Assembly (NCBI GenBank): GCA_944321085.1
Contig: CALUJY010000005.1
Location: forward strand, 151,211-215,210
Origin: an uncultured Barnesiella sp.
GTDB taxonomy: Bacteria; Bacteroidota; Bacteroidia; Bacteroidales; Barnesiellaceae_A
Direction: 5' to 3'
DNA: 64,000 nucleotides
The notes under the pieces are model-generated. The model did not search any database. It saw only the letters and a list, made by a program, of their open reading frames with translations, and was not told where the DNA came from. Made by a program: the position numbers and the translations under genes. Below are positions 33,958 through 41,908 of the stretch, piece by piece (the stretch's first letter is position 1; every line of letters begins with the position of its first letter).

Positions 33958-35076
33958 TTACAGGTTGTAATATTTGCTTTGGTATTGCGAAAATGTGAGG
34001 CGGCTGATGGTTTTGCCTTGGTCGTTCACTATCTTGTAACGTCCCGACTCGTTTTGTACTACAATGGCGTGGATGTCTATCGAGGGACGTATTTCGCCTG
34101 TCACGTATTCAAACGGGAGGACGACGTTGCCATCGCCATCGATACAACCCCATTCGTGACGGGGATTCTCGACAGCAAAAAGCCCTCCTTCGCCCAAATA
34201 GATGTTGTTATATTGTGCCGGTACAGCTATGTTGCCCTTCTTGTCGAGGAGACCGTAGTATTGTCCGTCGTAGTAGATACAACGTCCCGACTTGAATGTG
34301 TAAGGGATATTGGCCGGATTGGCAGGGAAACACATCTTTAACTCTTCGGTAGGCTTTATGGCTATCTTGCCGCGGGTATCGATAAAACCGATATTCTCTG
34401 CCGAGTCTATGACAGCCAGCAGTCCGTCGGAGTATTCCCACGACAAAGGACGCAGCCCTTTATCGAAAGTATATATAGTTTTGCCGTTATTGGCGATAAC
34501 GGAAGTTATCAGTTCATCGTTTTTTTCATACGCGACGAGAGCGACTCCGCATAAGAAGTTGGTCGTTACCACATATTCGGGTTCGATTTTTATATTGCCT
34601 TTTTCATCGATGTAGCCCATGCGAGGCCTTATATCGTCAGTTCTGAACGGAGCTAACCCTTCGGCGAAAAAGCCTACGTCGATAATGTTTAGTGGCAACT
34701 TCACCACCTCTCCTCCGCTCTTGTTTATGATGGTAATATTGTGTTCGTTCTCTTTTCGTACGGGCGTATAGTCACTATACAAGAACAACTTGGCCGATGT
34801 ATAGTATCCTTTTCCTATTTTGCGGGGATTGGCTTCGGCCGTGTAGAACGATAGCAGCCCGTTCTCTTCGCGTGCCATGAAAACGCCTCGCGACGACACC
34901 GAGGGGCAGTACATAAATCTGCCGTCGAACAATATATTGCCGTCTAAGCCCATCATACCCCAGAAGTCGGTTGTCTCGGTTTTGAAAGGGAAATACTCTA
35001 CGGGAGTAACTTCTTTGTGTGAGCATGAGGCCAACAAGATGACTGCTGCGATGGATGCTGCTAAGAAAGTTTTCAT
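33958..35076 (-). CDS. WG-repeat lipoprotein
   Basis: Lipoprotein of 372 residues; signal peptide with lipobox (ILLASC, Cys about residue 19). The mature part has at least five WG beta-repeats: FWGMMGLDGNILF, MGYIDEKGNIKIEP, IGFIDTRGKIAIKP, YYGLLDKKGNIAVP and EWGCIDGDGNVVLP. WG proteins are common in Bacteroidetes and are probably surface binding or assembly proteins; a ligand cannot be named. ATG 35076 follows the -7 box at 35101-35108, which rules out the nine-codon upstream extension. Confidence 0.87.
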   Translation of the reverse strand: MKTFLAASIAAVILLASCSHKEVTPVEYFPFKTETTDFWGMMGLDGNILFDGRFMYCPSVSSRGVFMAREENGLLSFYTAEANPRKIGKGYYTSAKLFLYSDYTPVRKENEHNITIINKSGGEVVKLPLNIIDVGFFAEGLAPFRTDDIRPRMGYIDEKGNIKIEPEYVVTTNFLCGVALVAYEKNDELITSVIANNGKTIYTFDKGLRPLSWEYSDGLLAVIDSAENIGFIDTRGKIAIKPTEELKMCFPANPANIPYTFKSGRCIYYDGQYYGLLDKKGNIAVPAQYNNIYLGEGGLFAVENPRHEWGCIDGDGNVVLPFEYVTGEIRPSIDIHAIVVQNESGRYKIVNDQGKTISRLTFSQYQSKYYNL

Positions 35077-35100
35077 ACGCAAGTAGTATAAGATGTAGTG

Positions 35101-35108
35101 CAAAATTA
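35101..35108 (-). promoter_or_regulatory. Promoter -7 element for the WG lipoprotein gene
   Basis: TAATTTTG on the minus strand, 24 bases before ATG 35076. Confidence 0.55.
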
Positions 35109-35173
35109 GTACAAAATAATTTCCGCCGCGAGAAAAATCGATGGTTTAATTTTTCTGTCCCGAAAATTCATCG

Positions 35174-35181
35174 TATTTTTG
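35174..35181 (+). promoter_or_regulatory. Promoter -7 element for the DUF362 gene
   Basis: TATTTTTG, 26 bases upstream of ATG 35208. Confidence 0.5.
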
Positions 35182-35207
35182 AAGAAACTATTACTGTAAT
35201 ATAACCT

Positions 35208-36329
35208 ATGGAGAAATCGAAAGTTTATTTTACAAACATGCGTACTACGCCCACCAATAATTTACTCGATAAGATGGAGCGGTTGGTACGTCGTGCAGGT
35301 ATCGCCGACATTGATTTTGAAAACAAGTTCGTTGCCATCAAGATACATTTTGGCGAGCCGGGAAATTTGGCTTATTTGCGCCCGCAATATGCGGCGCGCA
35401 TGGCTGCTATTCTGCGCTCGTTAGGAGGAAAACCGTTTCTTACAGACTCCAATACACTCTATTCGGGTAAGCGGGCTAATGCCGTAGATCACTTGCAGAG
35501 TGCTATGGAAAATGGCTACAATCCCATATCGGCGCAGTGTCCCGTAATTATTGCCGACGGACTGAAAGGAACCGATTATGTTGAGGTGCCTATCGACGGA
35601 GAGTATTGCAAAAGTCCCAAAATAGGTACTGCCATTGTCGATGCCGACGTCATTATATCTATGAACCACTTCAAGGGACATGAGCAGGCCGGTTTTGGCG
35701 GCGCTCTCAAAAACTTGGGTATGGGAGCTGCCAGCCGGGGCGGAAAATTGGAACTGCATAGCGGCGCACAACCTCGCATAAAAACAGAGAAATGCGTGGG
35801 GTGCGGCAGTTGTGTGCGGCATTGTGCCCATGGAGCCTTGTCGTTGCAAGACCGTAAGGCTGTCATCGATTATGCTGTGTGCGTAGGGTGCGGTCAGTGT
35901 ATTGCCATGTGTCAATATGGTGCGGCATTACCCGGAGCCGACGACACGACCGAACGCCTCAATTATAAGATAGCCGAATATACCTATGCCGTATTGAAAG
36001 ATAAACCCAATTTCCATGTCAGCTTTATCGTCGATGTATCGCCCGAGTGCGATTGTTGGAACCATAACGATGCTGCCGTTATACCCAATATAGGTATTTT
36101 GGCTTCGTTCGACCCGGTCGCTCTCGATCAGGCATGTGCCGATTTGGTGATAAAGTCGCCCGTGTTGCCTTCTGACAACGTACTGCATTGCAAGCACGAG
36201 CATGAGTCGCTCGAAGGCGCCGACAAGTTTCACCTTCTTCACCCTGATACCCATTGGGAGGCTGCACAACGTCATGCCGAGAAGATTGGTTTGGGCACGA
36301 CGCAGTATGAGCTGATAACGGTGAAATAA
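35208..36329 (+). CDS. DUF362 protein with two 4Fe-4S clusters
   Basis: Protein of 373 residues. The first 185 residues and the last 110 form the DUF362 fold, and between them is a bacterial ferredoxin-type insert with two clusters: CVGCGSCVRHC (about 197) and CVGCGQCIAMC (about 225). Conserved DUF362 segments include FVAIKIHFGEPGN, MNHFKGHEQAGFGGALKN and SFDPVALDQA. Electron transfer is clear from the clusters; the partner and substrate are not known. It is a single-gene unit, followed by the terminator at 36506-36536. Confidence 0.88.
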   Translation: MEKSKVYFTNMRTTPTNNLLDKMERLVRRAGIADIDFENKFVAIKIHFGEPGNLAYLRPQYAARMAAILRSLGGKPFLTDSNTLYSGKRANAVDHLQSAMENGYNPISAQCPVIIADGLKGTDYVEVPIDGEYCKSPKIGTAIVDADVIISMNHFKGHEQAGFGGALKNLGMGAASRGGKLELHSGAQPRIKTEKCVGCGSCVRHCAHGALSLQDRKAVIDYAVCVGCGQCIAMCQYGAALPGADDTTERLNYKIAEYTYAVLKDKPNFHVSFIVDVSPECDCWNHNDAAVIPNIGILASFDPVALDQACADLVIKSPVLPSDNVLHCKHEHESLEGADKFHLLHPDTHWEAAQRHAEKIGLGTTQYELITVK

Positions 36330-36505
36330 AAGAATATCGGGGCTGACACCCGAAGAAGAACGTCGTAGAGAATAGTATCTCAACTTATATACATTAGTAT
36401 GCCTGCGATATTCGACGTCTTTCGATGAAGACTTTGATGTGGCATAAATGAAATGTATAAAATACCGTGGACGGTATGTAATATAAAAGAATGAATTTAA
36501 ATTTA

Positions 36506-36536
36506 CGGCCACCTGTACAACAGGTGGCCGTTTTTT
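36506..36536 (+). terminator. Terminator after the DUF362 gene
   Basis: CGGCCACCTGT and ACAGGTGGCCG, perfect 11-bp stem with a three-base loop, then TTTTTT. It lies 177 bases after the DUF362 stop. Confidence 0.88.
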
Positions 36537-36588
36537 GTCTTTACTTTTCCCTGAAATTATACCGATGCTGAGGCGTTGCTTTTTATGA

Positions 36589-36894
36589 GTTTATTTTCCA
36601 CTCGTAGCAAGGTATATAAACGATAAATTTTCTGCGGTGCATTTGAAGGCGTATGCTGAGGTATTGAAACGAGAGATTGAGTGTGTCAGACCCTCTGCTA
36701 TTGTATGCCTTGGCAGGCGGGCAGAAAATATGTGTAGGAAATTCGGAATACAAGGTATCTTGCCTTTGCCTCATTGGTCGGGTACGGCTCGCGGGGCAAT
36801 GATTAATAAATTTCGTCGATTGCGAGAATGTGGAGCGACGGCGGAAAATATTGCAGAGGTATATGCGACGGAGATAATCGGGAATATAAAATAA
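36589..36894 (+). pseudogene. Truncated uracil-DNA-glycosylase-like C-terminal remnant
   Basis: The open frame runs from the stop at 36586-36588 to 36894 and has no ATG near its beginning (the first candidate is GTG 36637). Its product begins VYFPLVARYIN and contains SAVHLKAYAEVLKREIE, SAIVCLGRRAENMCR and ILPLPHWSG. The alternating helix, the strand ending in LG with Ala two residues on, and the LPHWSG loop match the C-terminal half of UDG-superfamily glycosylases, whose last motif is HPS-like. The catalytic N-terminal half is absent, and a terminator sits where it should be. A decayed gene is the best reading; a functional short protein from GTG 36637 (85 residues) is less likely. Confidence 0.45.
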
Positions 36895-36899
36895 GCAGA

Positions 36900-36931
36900 G
36901 GGCTGCGGCAAAATATTTATTGCCGCAGCCC
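36900..36931. terminator. Hairpin between the gene remnant and the DUF4301 gene
   Basis: GGGCTGCGGCAA / TTGCCGCAGCCC, perfect 12-bp stem with an 8-base AT loop. The T run is weak on either side; it probably ends the leftward DUF4301 transcript or the remnant. Confidence 0.65.
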
Positions 36932-37020
36932 TGTTTATGATGCTCTGTTTTTGTCTTTCAGCGGCGGCAGTCGGGGTGTCCGGTGTGCCGTTTATGGAAG
37001 CAACAGAGGCGGAGCGTTTG

Positions 37021-38541
37021 TTATTGATGTTGCTCGCGCAGCAGGTCGTTGACCGTCTTGACGGGGTTGAATGTCTCGATGGGAACTTCTACGAATACGG
37101 TGTTCCAGTCGCTCATGGCGCCGTTCCACAATCCCGGCAATTCGAGAGCTTTCAGTTCACGGCCGTTTTTCGATTTGAATGAGATAAAGCCGGTGTTCTT
37201 GTCTACGTAGCGAGGCAGGTCGTATTTGTTGCCTTCGCCGTCGCGTACGGCACATACCAAATCTACGGGATTGAAGTGTGTGCCTTGTTCGAACGATGCT
37301 TTGGCTTCGGGATTTTTCATATCGATTTGCGAGCTTTCGAGTATTTGCAGCGATACGGTGCCGTCTTGGTTATATGCAAGGAACGGGCCGCCGCCGGGTT
37401 CGCCTACATTCTTTACCATTCCGCACACACGCAACGGGCGGCACAGTTTGCGCAAGAGGTATTCGGCGCGTTCGGCTTCTGTAAGCTCGGCTTCGTGTCG
37501 ATTGATTACACAAATGTCGTGTTGCAAGAAATGCGATATTTCGTCCAAATCGGTTGCGGTATATTTTCCGCTGCGCAGTTTGGCGGCATATTTGTCTATT
37601 TTTTCTTTCAGTGTTACAAGAACGCCGCCGATTACTTTTTTATATACGACGGTAGGTTCTTTCAACCGGTCGGGCACTACGTTATCGATGTTTTTCACGA
37701 AGATGATGTCGGCATCTATATCATTGAGGTTCTCTATGAGTGCACCGTGGCCGCCAGGGCGGAACAGCAGTTTACCGTTGTTGTCGCGGAAAGGTTTGTT
37801 CTCCATATCGGCTGCAATGGTGTCGGTAGAGGGTTTCTGCTCTGAGAAAGAGATATGGTATCGTACGTTGTAACGAGCCTCATAGAGCGGACGTATCTGC
37901 TCGACAAGCGATTTGAAGAGCGGCAGGTGTTCGTGCGACACGGTGAAATGTACATTTACCTCGCGGGCTGCATTCCCTGCATATATGGCACCCTCGGCCA
38001 AATGTTCTTCCATGGCGGTACGTATGTGGCCTTCATAGCGATGGAATTGCAACAGACCTTTGGGCAGTGCGCCATAGTTCATTCCGTCGGCATTCAACAA
38101 CGCTGCAACGACTTTTTTATACTCACCGTCTTGTACGAGTGACGCAATATTTTTCCCGTAAAGGCGTGTACAAGTCTCATTTAATTTGCCATAGAATGCG
38201 AAGTTTTCGAGAAGGTCGAAGAATTTCTTCTCGAAATCGGTTGTAGGCACATCATATTCGGCATCGAGAAATTCAAAGAGATTTTTGAACATGCGGCTGG
38301 CAGCTCCCGATGCGGGAACAAACTTTACGATGCGGTGATTTTCTGCCAAATAGTTGTCCCATGCTTCGAGATATTGTTTTACGGCTTGCTCATCTACCCG
38401 CATGATGCCATGCCCTACCGATGCCGAGCCGTCGAGTTTGAGATAGGGAAAACCTGTTGCAAAACAATGTAGTTGTTCGTTTATTACAGCTTCTGAAACA
38501 CCCCGGGATGCAAAAGTCTGCAAGTCTTCTTGATTAAACAT
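37021..38541 (-). CDS. DUF4301-family protein
   Basis: Cytoplasmic protein of 506 residues of a family found mainly in Bacteroidetes. Conserved segments include FVPASGAASRMFKNLFEFL (about 74-92), the acidic strand DIDADIIFVKNIDNVVPD and GRDNNGKLLFRPGGHGALIENL-like text (FRPGGHGALIENL about 254). These suggest a nucleotide-sugar pyrophosphorylase-like Rossmann fold (GAASRMF recalls the G-x-G-x-R-M-x loop), but this is inference and the activity is unknown. It is transcribed alone from the -7 box at 38573-38580. Confidence 0.88.
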   Translation of the reverse strand: MFNQEDLQTFASRGVSEAVINEQLHCFATGFPYLKLDGSASVGHGIMRVDEQAVKQYLEAWDNYLAENHRIVKFVPASGAASRMFKNLFEFLDAEYDVPTTDFEKKFFDLLENFAFYGKLNETCTRLYGKNIASLVQDGEYKKVVAALLNADGMNYGALPKGLLQFHRYEGHIRTAMEEHLAEGAIYAGNAAREVNVHFTVSHEHLPLFKSLVEQIRPLYEARYNVRYHISFSEQKPSTDTIAADMENKPFRDNNGKLLFRPGGHGALIENLNDIDADIIFVKNIDNVVPDRLKEPTVVYKKVIGGVLVTLKEKIDKYAAKLRSGKYTATDLDEISHFLQHDICVINRHEAELTEAERAEYLLRKLCRPLRVCGMVKNVGEPGGGPFLAYNQDGTVSLQILESSQIDMKNPEAKASFEQGTHFNPVDLVCAVRDGEGNKYDLPRYVDKNTGFISFKSKNGRELKALELPGLWNGAMSDWNTVFVEVPIETFNPVKTVNDLLREQHQ

Positions 38542-38572
38542 ATCGGTTGTATTAGAATTAGAATTAATTCCT

Positions 38573-38580
38573 CAAAGTTA
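38573..38580 (-). promoter_or_regulatory. DUF4301 gene promoter, -7 element
   Basis: TAACTTTG on the minus strand, 31 bases before the ATG at 38541. Confidence 0.6.
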
Positions 38581-38684
38581 CGCAAAAATCCCGAAATAAA
38601 ACATTTACCGCCCCAATAATAAACAATTTCTCGTAATAATATGGCCGTGAATATATTATGACGGTACTATGTGAGGTGCATTGC

Positions 38685-39242
38685 CTATTGGGGTTCGTCG
38701 GCAGCAGCCTCTTTGTTTGCTATATCGGTGGTCGGTTCAATGGTGATGTAGCAAGCATCTATATGATTGGTAAGCCATACGCCCGTTGCGGGATTGTGAA
38801 ATTTATGTCCGTCGCGATACATCGCCTCGGCGTCTATTGTAAGTACTACCGGTGTACCATGGCGTTCGCCTACTTTAATGGCTTTTGCGACTGTTCCCGA
38901 GAGGTGGACATAGTGCCTATTCATACGAGTGATGCCTTCGGAGAGTATTTTCCCGACTGCTTTATCCGATGTGCCGTGATAGAGATGTCGAGGGGGAACA
39001 ACGGCAGGCATCTCGATATATACGTGGTTGGTGTGTCCGTATTTAGTCCTTACCGCCGATTTATCGCTCGAAAATTCATACCGTCCCGACTCGTCTTTAT
39101 AGACGATATCTTTGAGCATCTCGGTGGTGAATCCGTGACGGGCAATCAAGTCGGAAACTTGTATCCAGCCCTGCGTATCGGGTAGTGGACTGTGCCTCAG
39201 AAGATATGCCAAACGTTTCGATTGATGGATAAAGTAACTCAT
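38685..39242 (-). CDS. kptA: RNA 2'-phosphotransferase KptA/Tpt1
   Basis: Removes an internal or junction 2'-phosphate from RNA using NAD+, producing repaired RNA, nicotinamide and ADP-ribose 1'',2''-cyclic phosphate. The protein has 185 residues. Catalytic and NAD-contact residues known from characterised Tpt1 enzymes are present: Arg16-His17 in LLRHSP, Arg65 in VRTKYGHT (usual form IRAxQGHS) and the second Arg in RMNRHYVHLS, plus LYHGT and GVWLTNHI. It should be active. It lies 58 bases behind the macro-like gene, which is transcribed first, so both probably come from one mRNA. Bacteria lack the yeast tRNA-splicing pathway that makes 2'-phosphates, so its natural substrate is open; a repair role is inferred. 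Confidence 0.92.
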   Translation of the reverse strand: MSYFIHQSKRLAYLLRHSPLPDTQGWIQVSDLIARHGFTTEMLKDIVYKDESGRYEFSSDKSAVRTKYGHTNHVYIEMPAVVPPRHLYHGTSDKAVGKILSEGITRMNRHYVHLSGTVAKAIKVGERHGTPVVLTIDAEAMYRDGHKFHNPATGVWLTNHIDACYITIEPTTDIANKEAAADEPQ

Positions 39243-39300
39243 GATAGAACGTATTTATAGGGTTAAAATCAAATCTTTATGCAATATAGGCATTTTGCCG

Positions 39301-39702
39301 TCAGGTGGCCGACGAGGCTTCTATGATGCGGACAAATTCTTGGGGCAGGATGATATTCTCTATTGCTATGGCATGTGCAAACAACGGGGCAATATCGGTA
39401 TCTTTGAATCCTGCAATGCCGCATCCTATACGGGTCACATAAAATGTCAACTCGGGATGAGACGTTGCGAAATCGATAAACTCATCGACATAGGGCTTGA
39501 TAGTTTCCACCCCGCCCTGCATGGTGGGGATGGCATAGCTCTGTCCTTGCAACCCTATGCCTTGACCCCAGATGGCTCCGAATTTGTTGCGGGCAACTCG
39601 TGCAGCACCGCCGGCATGGGCTCCTGCCAAATTGCTGCCGAAAACAAAAACTTCGCCGGGAGCCAATGAAACAATTTTTTCGGGAGTAAATCGGGTTCTC
39701 AT
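39301..39702 (-). CDS. Macro-like / A1S_2505-type protein next to KptA
   Basis: Protein of 133 residues. The motif GEVFVFGSNLAGAHAGGAA (about 16-34) resembles the ADP-ribose-binding loop of macro domains and the small family known from phage as A1S_2505. Later segments YAIPTMQGGVETIKPYV and VTRIGCGIAGFKD continue the same fold; the GCGIAGF turn suits a phosphate-binding loop. Its neighbour KptA releases ADP-ribose cyclic phosphate, so a role in ADP-ribose-phosphate binding or hydrolysis is attractive. No catalytic assignment can be made from the sequence. It is the first gene of the two-gene unit, read from the -7 box at 39868-39875. Confidence 0.65.
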   Translation of the reverse strand: MRTRFTPEKIVSLAPGEVFVFGSNLAGAHAGGAARVARNKFGAIWGQGIGLQGQSYAIPTMQGGVETIKPYVDEFIDFATSHPELTFYVTRIGCGIAGFKDTDIAPLFAHAIAIENIILPQEFVRIIEASSAT

Positions 39703-40138
39703 TGTTGTGTAGTTTTTAATAAGGTAACAATGGCAATATCATGTCGGGGTCAAGGCGTAAAGAGTGCAAAATATTGCATGATAAGAATGCTCGAAACGCG
39801 GGGCAAATATCTTTACTGCTAACCTTTGGGCTGTCTTGTATGCAACAATTACTATTCTTCGCTTTTACAAAGATAGGTCGTCCGGGAATAAAAAGCAAGC
39901 AAATCGGGTAAAAATCTTGTGTTTTTATGTTTTTGCTTGCAAAATATTTGTGTTATATAATTTGTTTGTGCAACCTGCTATCTCATATTAGAGGCTGCGA
40001 GACAGCTGGCACATGCTTGTTCCCCGTTTTGTCGTGAGTAGATGGGACAAACTTTTTTAAGAGGGCGGCAATGGGTGATGCGAGTATTGTTTTTGGGGTT
40101 CTCCCTATGCTTGCAATTGCATGTCGGTTATACCTTTT
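39703..40138. other. Intergenic region between kptA operon and mlaF
   Basis: Holds the upstream region of the macro-like/kptA unit (-7 box at 39868-39875). The remaining 260 bases after 39876 are AT-rich, with no coding frame of recognisable content and no clear terminator for the leftward ABC operon. Confidence 0.5.
39868..39875 (-). promoter_or_regulatory. Promoter -7 element for the macro-like/kptA unit
   Basis: TATCTTTG on the minus strand, 165 bases before the ATG at 39702. The leader between them is long. Confidence 0.5.
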
Positions 40139-40906
40139 TTATTTGCCTTGTTCTACCAAATAGTGTTTTACTTCTTTGAATAGAGGCGTGGCAAAAACAA
40201 AATCTTCGAGAGCCACGTTGTCGCACGTTGTGATTTCGTCGCGGGTTCCTACCCATTCTTTGTGCCCTTTGCGTATGAAAATGATATTTTCGCCGATACC
40301 CAGCACCGAGTTCATATCGTGAGTATTGATGATTGTTGTCATCTTATACTCATGGGTAATGTCGCTTAGCAACTCGTCTATGACGAGCGATGTTTTGGGG
40401 TCTAATCCCGAGTTGGGTTCGTCGCAGAACAGATATTTGGGATTGAGGGCAATAGCGCGGGCAATGGCCACGCGTTTTTGCATACCGCCGCTTATTTCAG
40501 AAGGATAAAGGTCGTTTACACCATGCAGATTGACGCGGTCTAAGCAAAATTCGGCTCTCTTCTTGCAGGTGGCATAACTGTCGCGGGTGTACATCTTCAA
40601 GGGGAAGATTACGTTGCCGAGGACGGTTTCCGAGTCGAACAAAGCCGAGCCTTGGAACAGCATGCCAATCTCTTTGCGTAACGCTTTGATTTGGGACGTT
40701 TTCATAACCATGCTGTTGCGTCCGTCGTAGAGTATCTCGCCCGATTCGGGGCGCATCAGTCCTACAATCGATTTCACGAGCACCGTCTTACCCGAACCGC
40801 TTTGTCCTATTATCAGGTTGGTTTTTCCTTCGTAGAATTGTGCCGATATGTCATACAGCACTTGTTTCCCCTCGAACGATTTGTTGATATGTTTTATCTC
40901 TATCAT
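40139..40906 (-). CDS. mlaF: MlaF-like ABC transporter ATPase
   Basis: ATPase of 255 residues for a phospholipid-type ABC transporter at the inner membrane. Walker A is IGQSGSGKTVLVK (about 35-47), the Q loop MLFQGSALFDSETV, the signature ISGGMQKRVAIARA (about 140) and Walker B YLFCDEPNSGLDP. The GLDPxxS arrangement after Walker B is that of the MlaF group. It overlaps the permease gene by four bases (ATGA), so expression is translationally coupled. No MCE (MlaD) gene follows here, unlike the usual order; it may lie elsewhere in the genome. Confidence 0.9.
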   Translation of the reverse strand: MIEIKHINKSFEGKQVLYDISAQFYEGKTNLIIGQSGSGKTVLVKSIVGLMRPESGEILYDGRNSMVMKTSQIKALRKEIGMLFQGSALFDSETVLGNVIFPLKMYTRDSYATCKKRAEFCLDRVNLHGVNDLYPSEISGGMQKRVAIARAIALNPKYLFCDEPNSGLDPKTSLVIDELLSDITHEYKMTTIINTHDMNSVLGIGENIIFIRKGHKEWVGTRDEITTCDNVALEDFVFATPLFKEVKHYLVEQGK

Positions 40907-41649
40907 CCCATCATGATTTGTGTGATTATTACATCTACCAGCAGTATCATTACACTACTTACGACAACCGCATTGGTACTTGCTTTGCCCACTTGCAACG
41001 AGCCGCCCTTCACCGTATAGCCGTAGAACGAGGCGATGCTGCTAATGATATATGCAAAGAATAGCGACTTGAATAGGGCGTACCATATATAAAACTCGTT
41101 GAAGAAGGCTTGTATGCCGTATGTAAGTATCGATATGGAGATAATACCTGTGAGTACTGCAATGGCATAGCCTCCCAAAATGCCTGTCGCCATGCTGAAT
41201 ATGACAAGCACGGGCATAAATGTCACCATGCCGGCTATTTTGGGCAGTATGATGTAGTTGGCACTGTTGATACCCATTATTTCGAGTGCATCTATTTGTT
41301 CCGTGACGCGCATGGCTCCTATTTCCGACGCTATATTCGAGCCTACCTTTCCCGACAGTATCAGAGCCAACATCGTAGATGAAAATTCGAGTAAGATTAT
41401 CTCGCGGGTGGCTACGCCTACGGTATATTTAGGCAATAGTGGCGATACGATGTTCAGCTGCATTTGTATGGCAATGACTGCTCCGATGAATAGCGATATG
41501 ATGATAACGATGGGGATAGAATTGACACCCAATTTATATATTTCGTCGATATAGCATTTGAAAAACTCTTTCCATCGGTCGGGGCGACTGAAAGTGCGAC
41601 CCATCAGATGTGCATAGCTTCCGAATATTTTGAGAGAATTGTGTAACAT
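40903..41649 (-). CDS. mlaE: MlaE-like ABC transporter permease
   Basis: Permease of 248 residues with about five or six membrane helices (roughly 45-70, 90-115, 140-165, 175-200 and 215-245), with family motifs in PIVIIISLFIGAVIAIQM and the acidic ALEIMGINSANYIILPKI. It moves lipids between the inner membrane and an MCE carrier. ATG 41649 is used because the -7 box at 41679-41686 falls inside the longer in-frame extension. It is the first gene of the operon, with mlaF overlapping its end. Confidence 0.9.
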   Translation of the reverse strand: MLHNSLKIFGSYAHLMGRTFSRPDRWKEFFKCYIDEIYKLGVNSIPIVIIISLFIGAVIAIQMQLNIVSPLLPKYTVGVATREIILLEFSSTMLALILSGKVGSNIASEIGAMRVTEQIDALEIMGINSANYIILPKIAGMVTFMPVLVIFSMATGILGGYAIAVLTGIISISILTYGIQAFFNEFYIWYALFKSLFFAYIISSIASFYGYTVKGGSLQVGKASTNAVVVSSVMILLVDVIITQIMMG

Positions 41650-41678
41650 ATATATTTTCGTATAACAAAAATAACCTG

Positions 41679-41686
41679 CAAATGTA
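41679..41686 (-). promoter_or_regulatory. mlaE-mlaF promoter, -7 element
   Basis: TACATTTG on the minus strand, 29 bases before ATG 41649. It sets the start codon. Confidence 0.6.
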
Positions 41687-41880
41687 ATAAATTTTTGTCG
41701 TATTCTATTTGTTCTGTCGTTTTGAGCCGTCAATCGTTTGTTTTTATCGAGTCGATGGCATATCCGTTATATTGTTGAGGCTGGGCGGACGTGGCAAAAC
41801 GTATGTGTTGTTATGGGCTAAGCTGGCGCCGATTGACGAAATAAAGCACCGTCATTATTTCGTATTGCTTGCGTTTGTAT

Positions 41881-41888
41881 TATCTTTG
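41881..41888 (+). promoter_or_regulatory. lptB promoter, -7 element
   Basis: TATCTTTG, 20 bases upstream of the ATG at 41909. Confidence 0.6.
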
Positions 41889-41908
41889 CACGCGAAAATG
41901 TCATATAT

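Noticed and set aside
36637..36894. Intact small gene starting at GTG 36637
   Set aside because: The frame continues upstream with family-like sequence (VYFPLVARYIN), so a GTG start would cut it; a truncated older gene explains it better.
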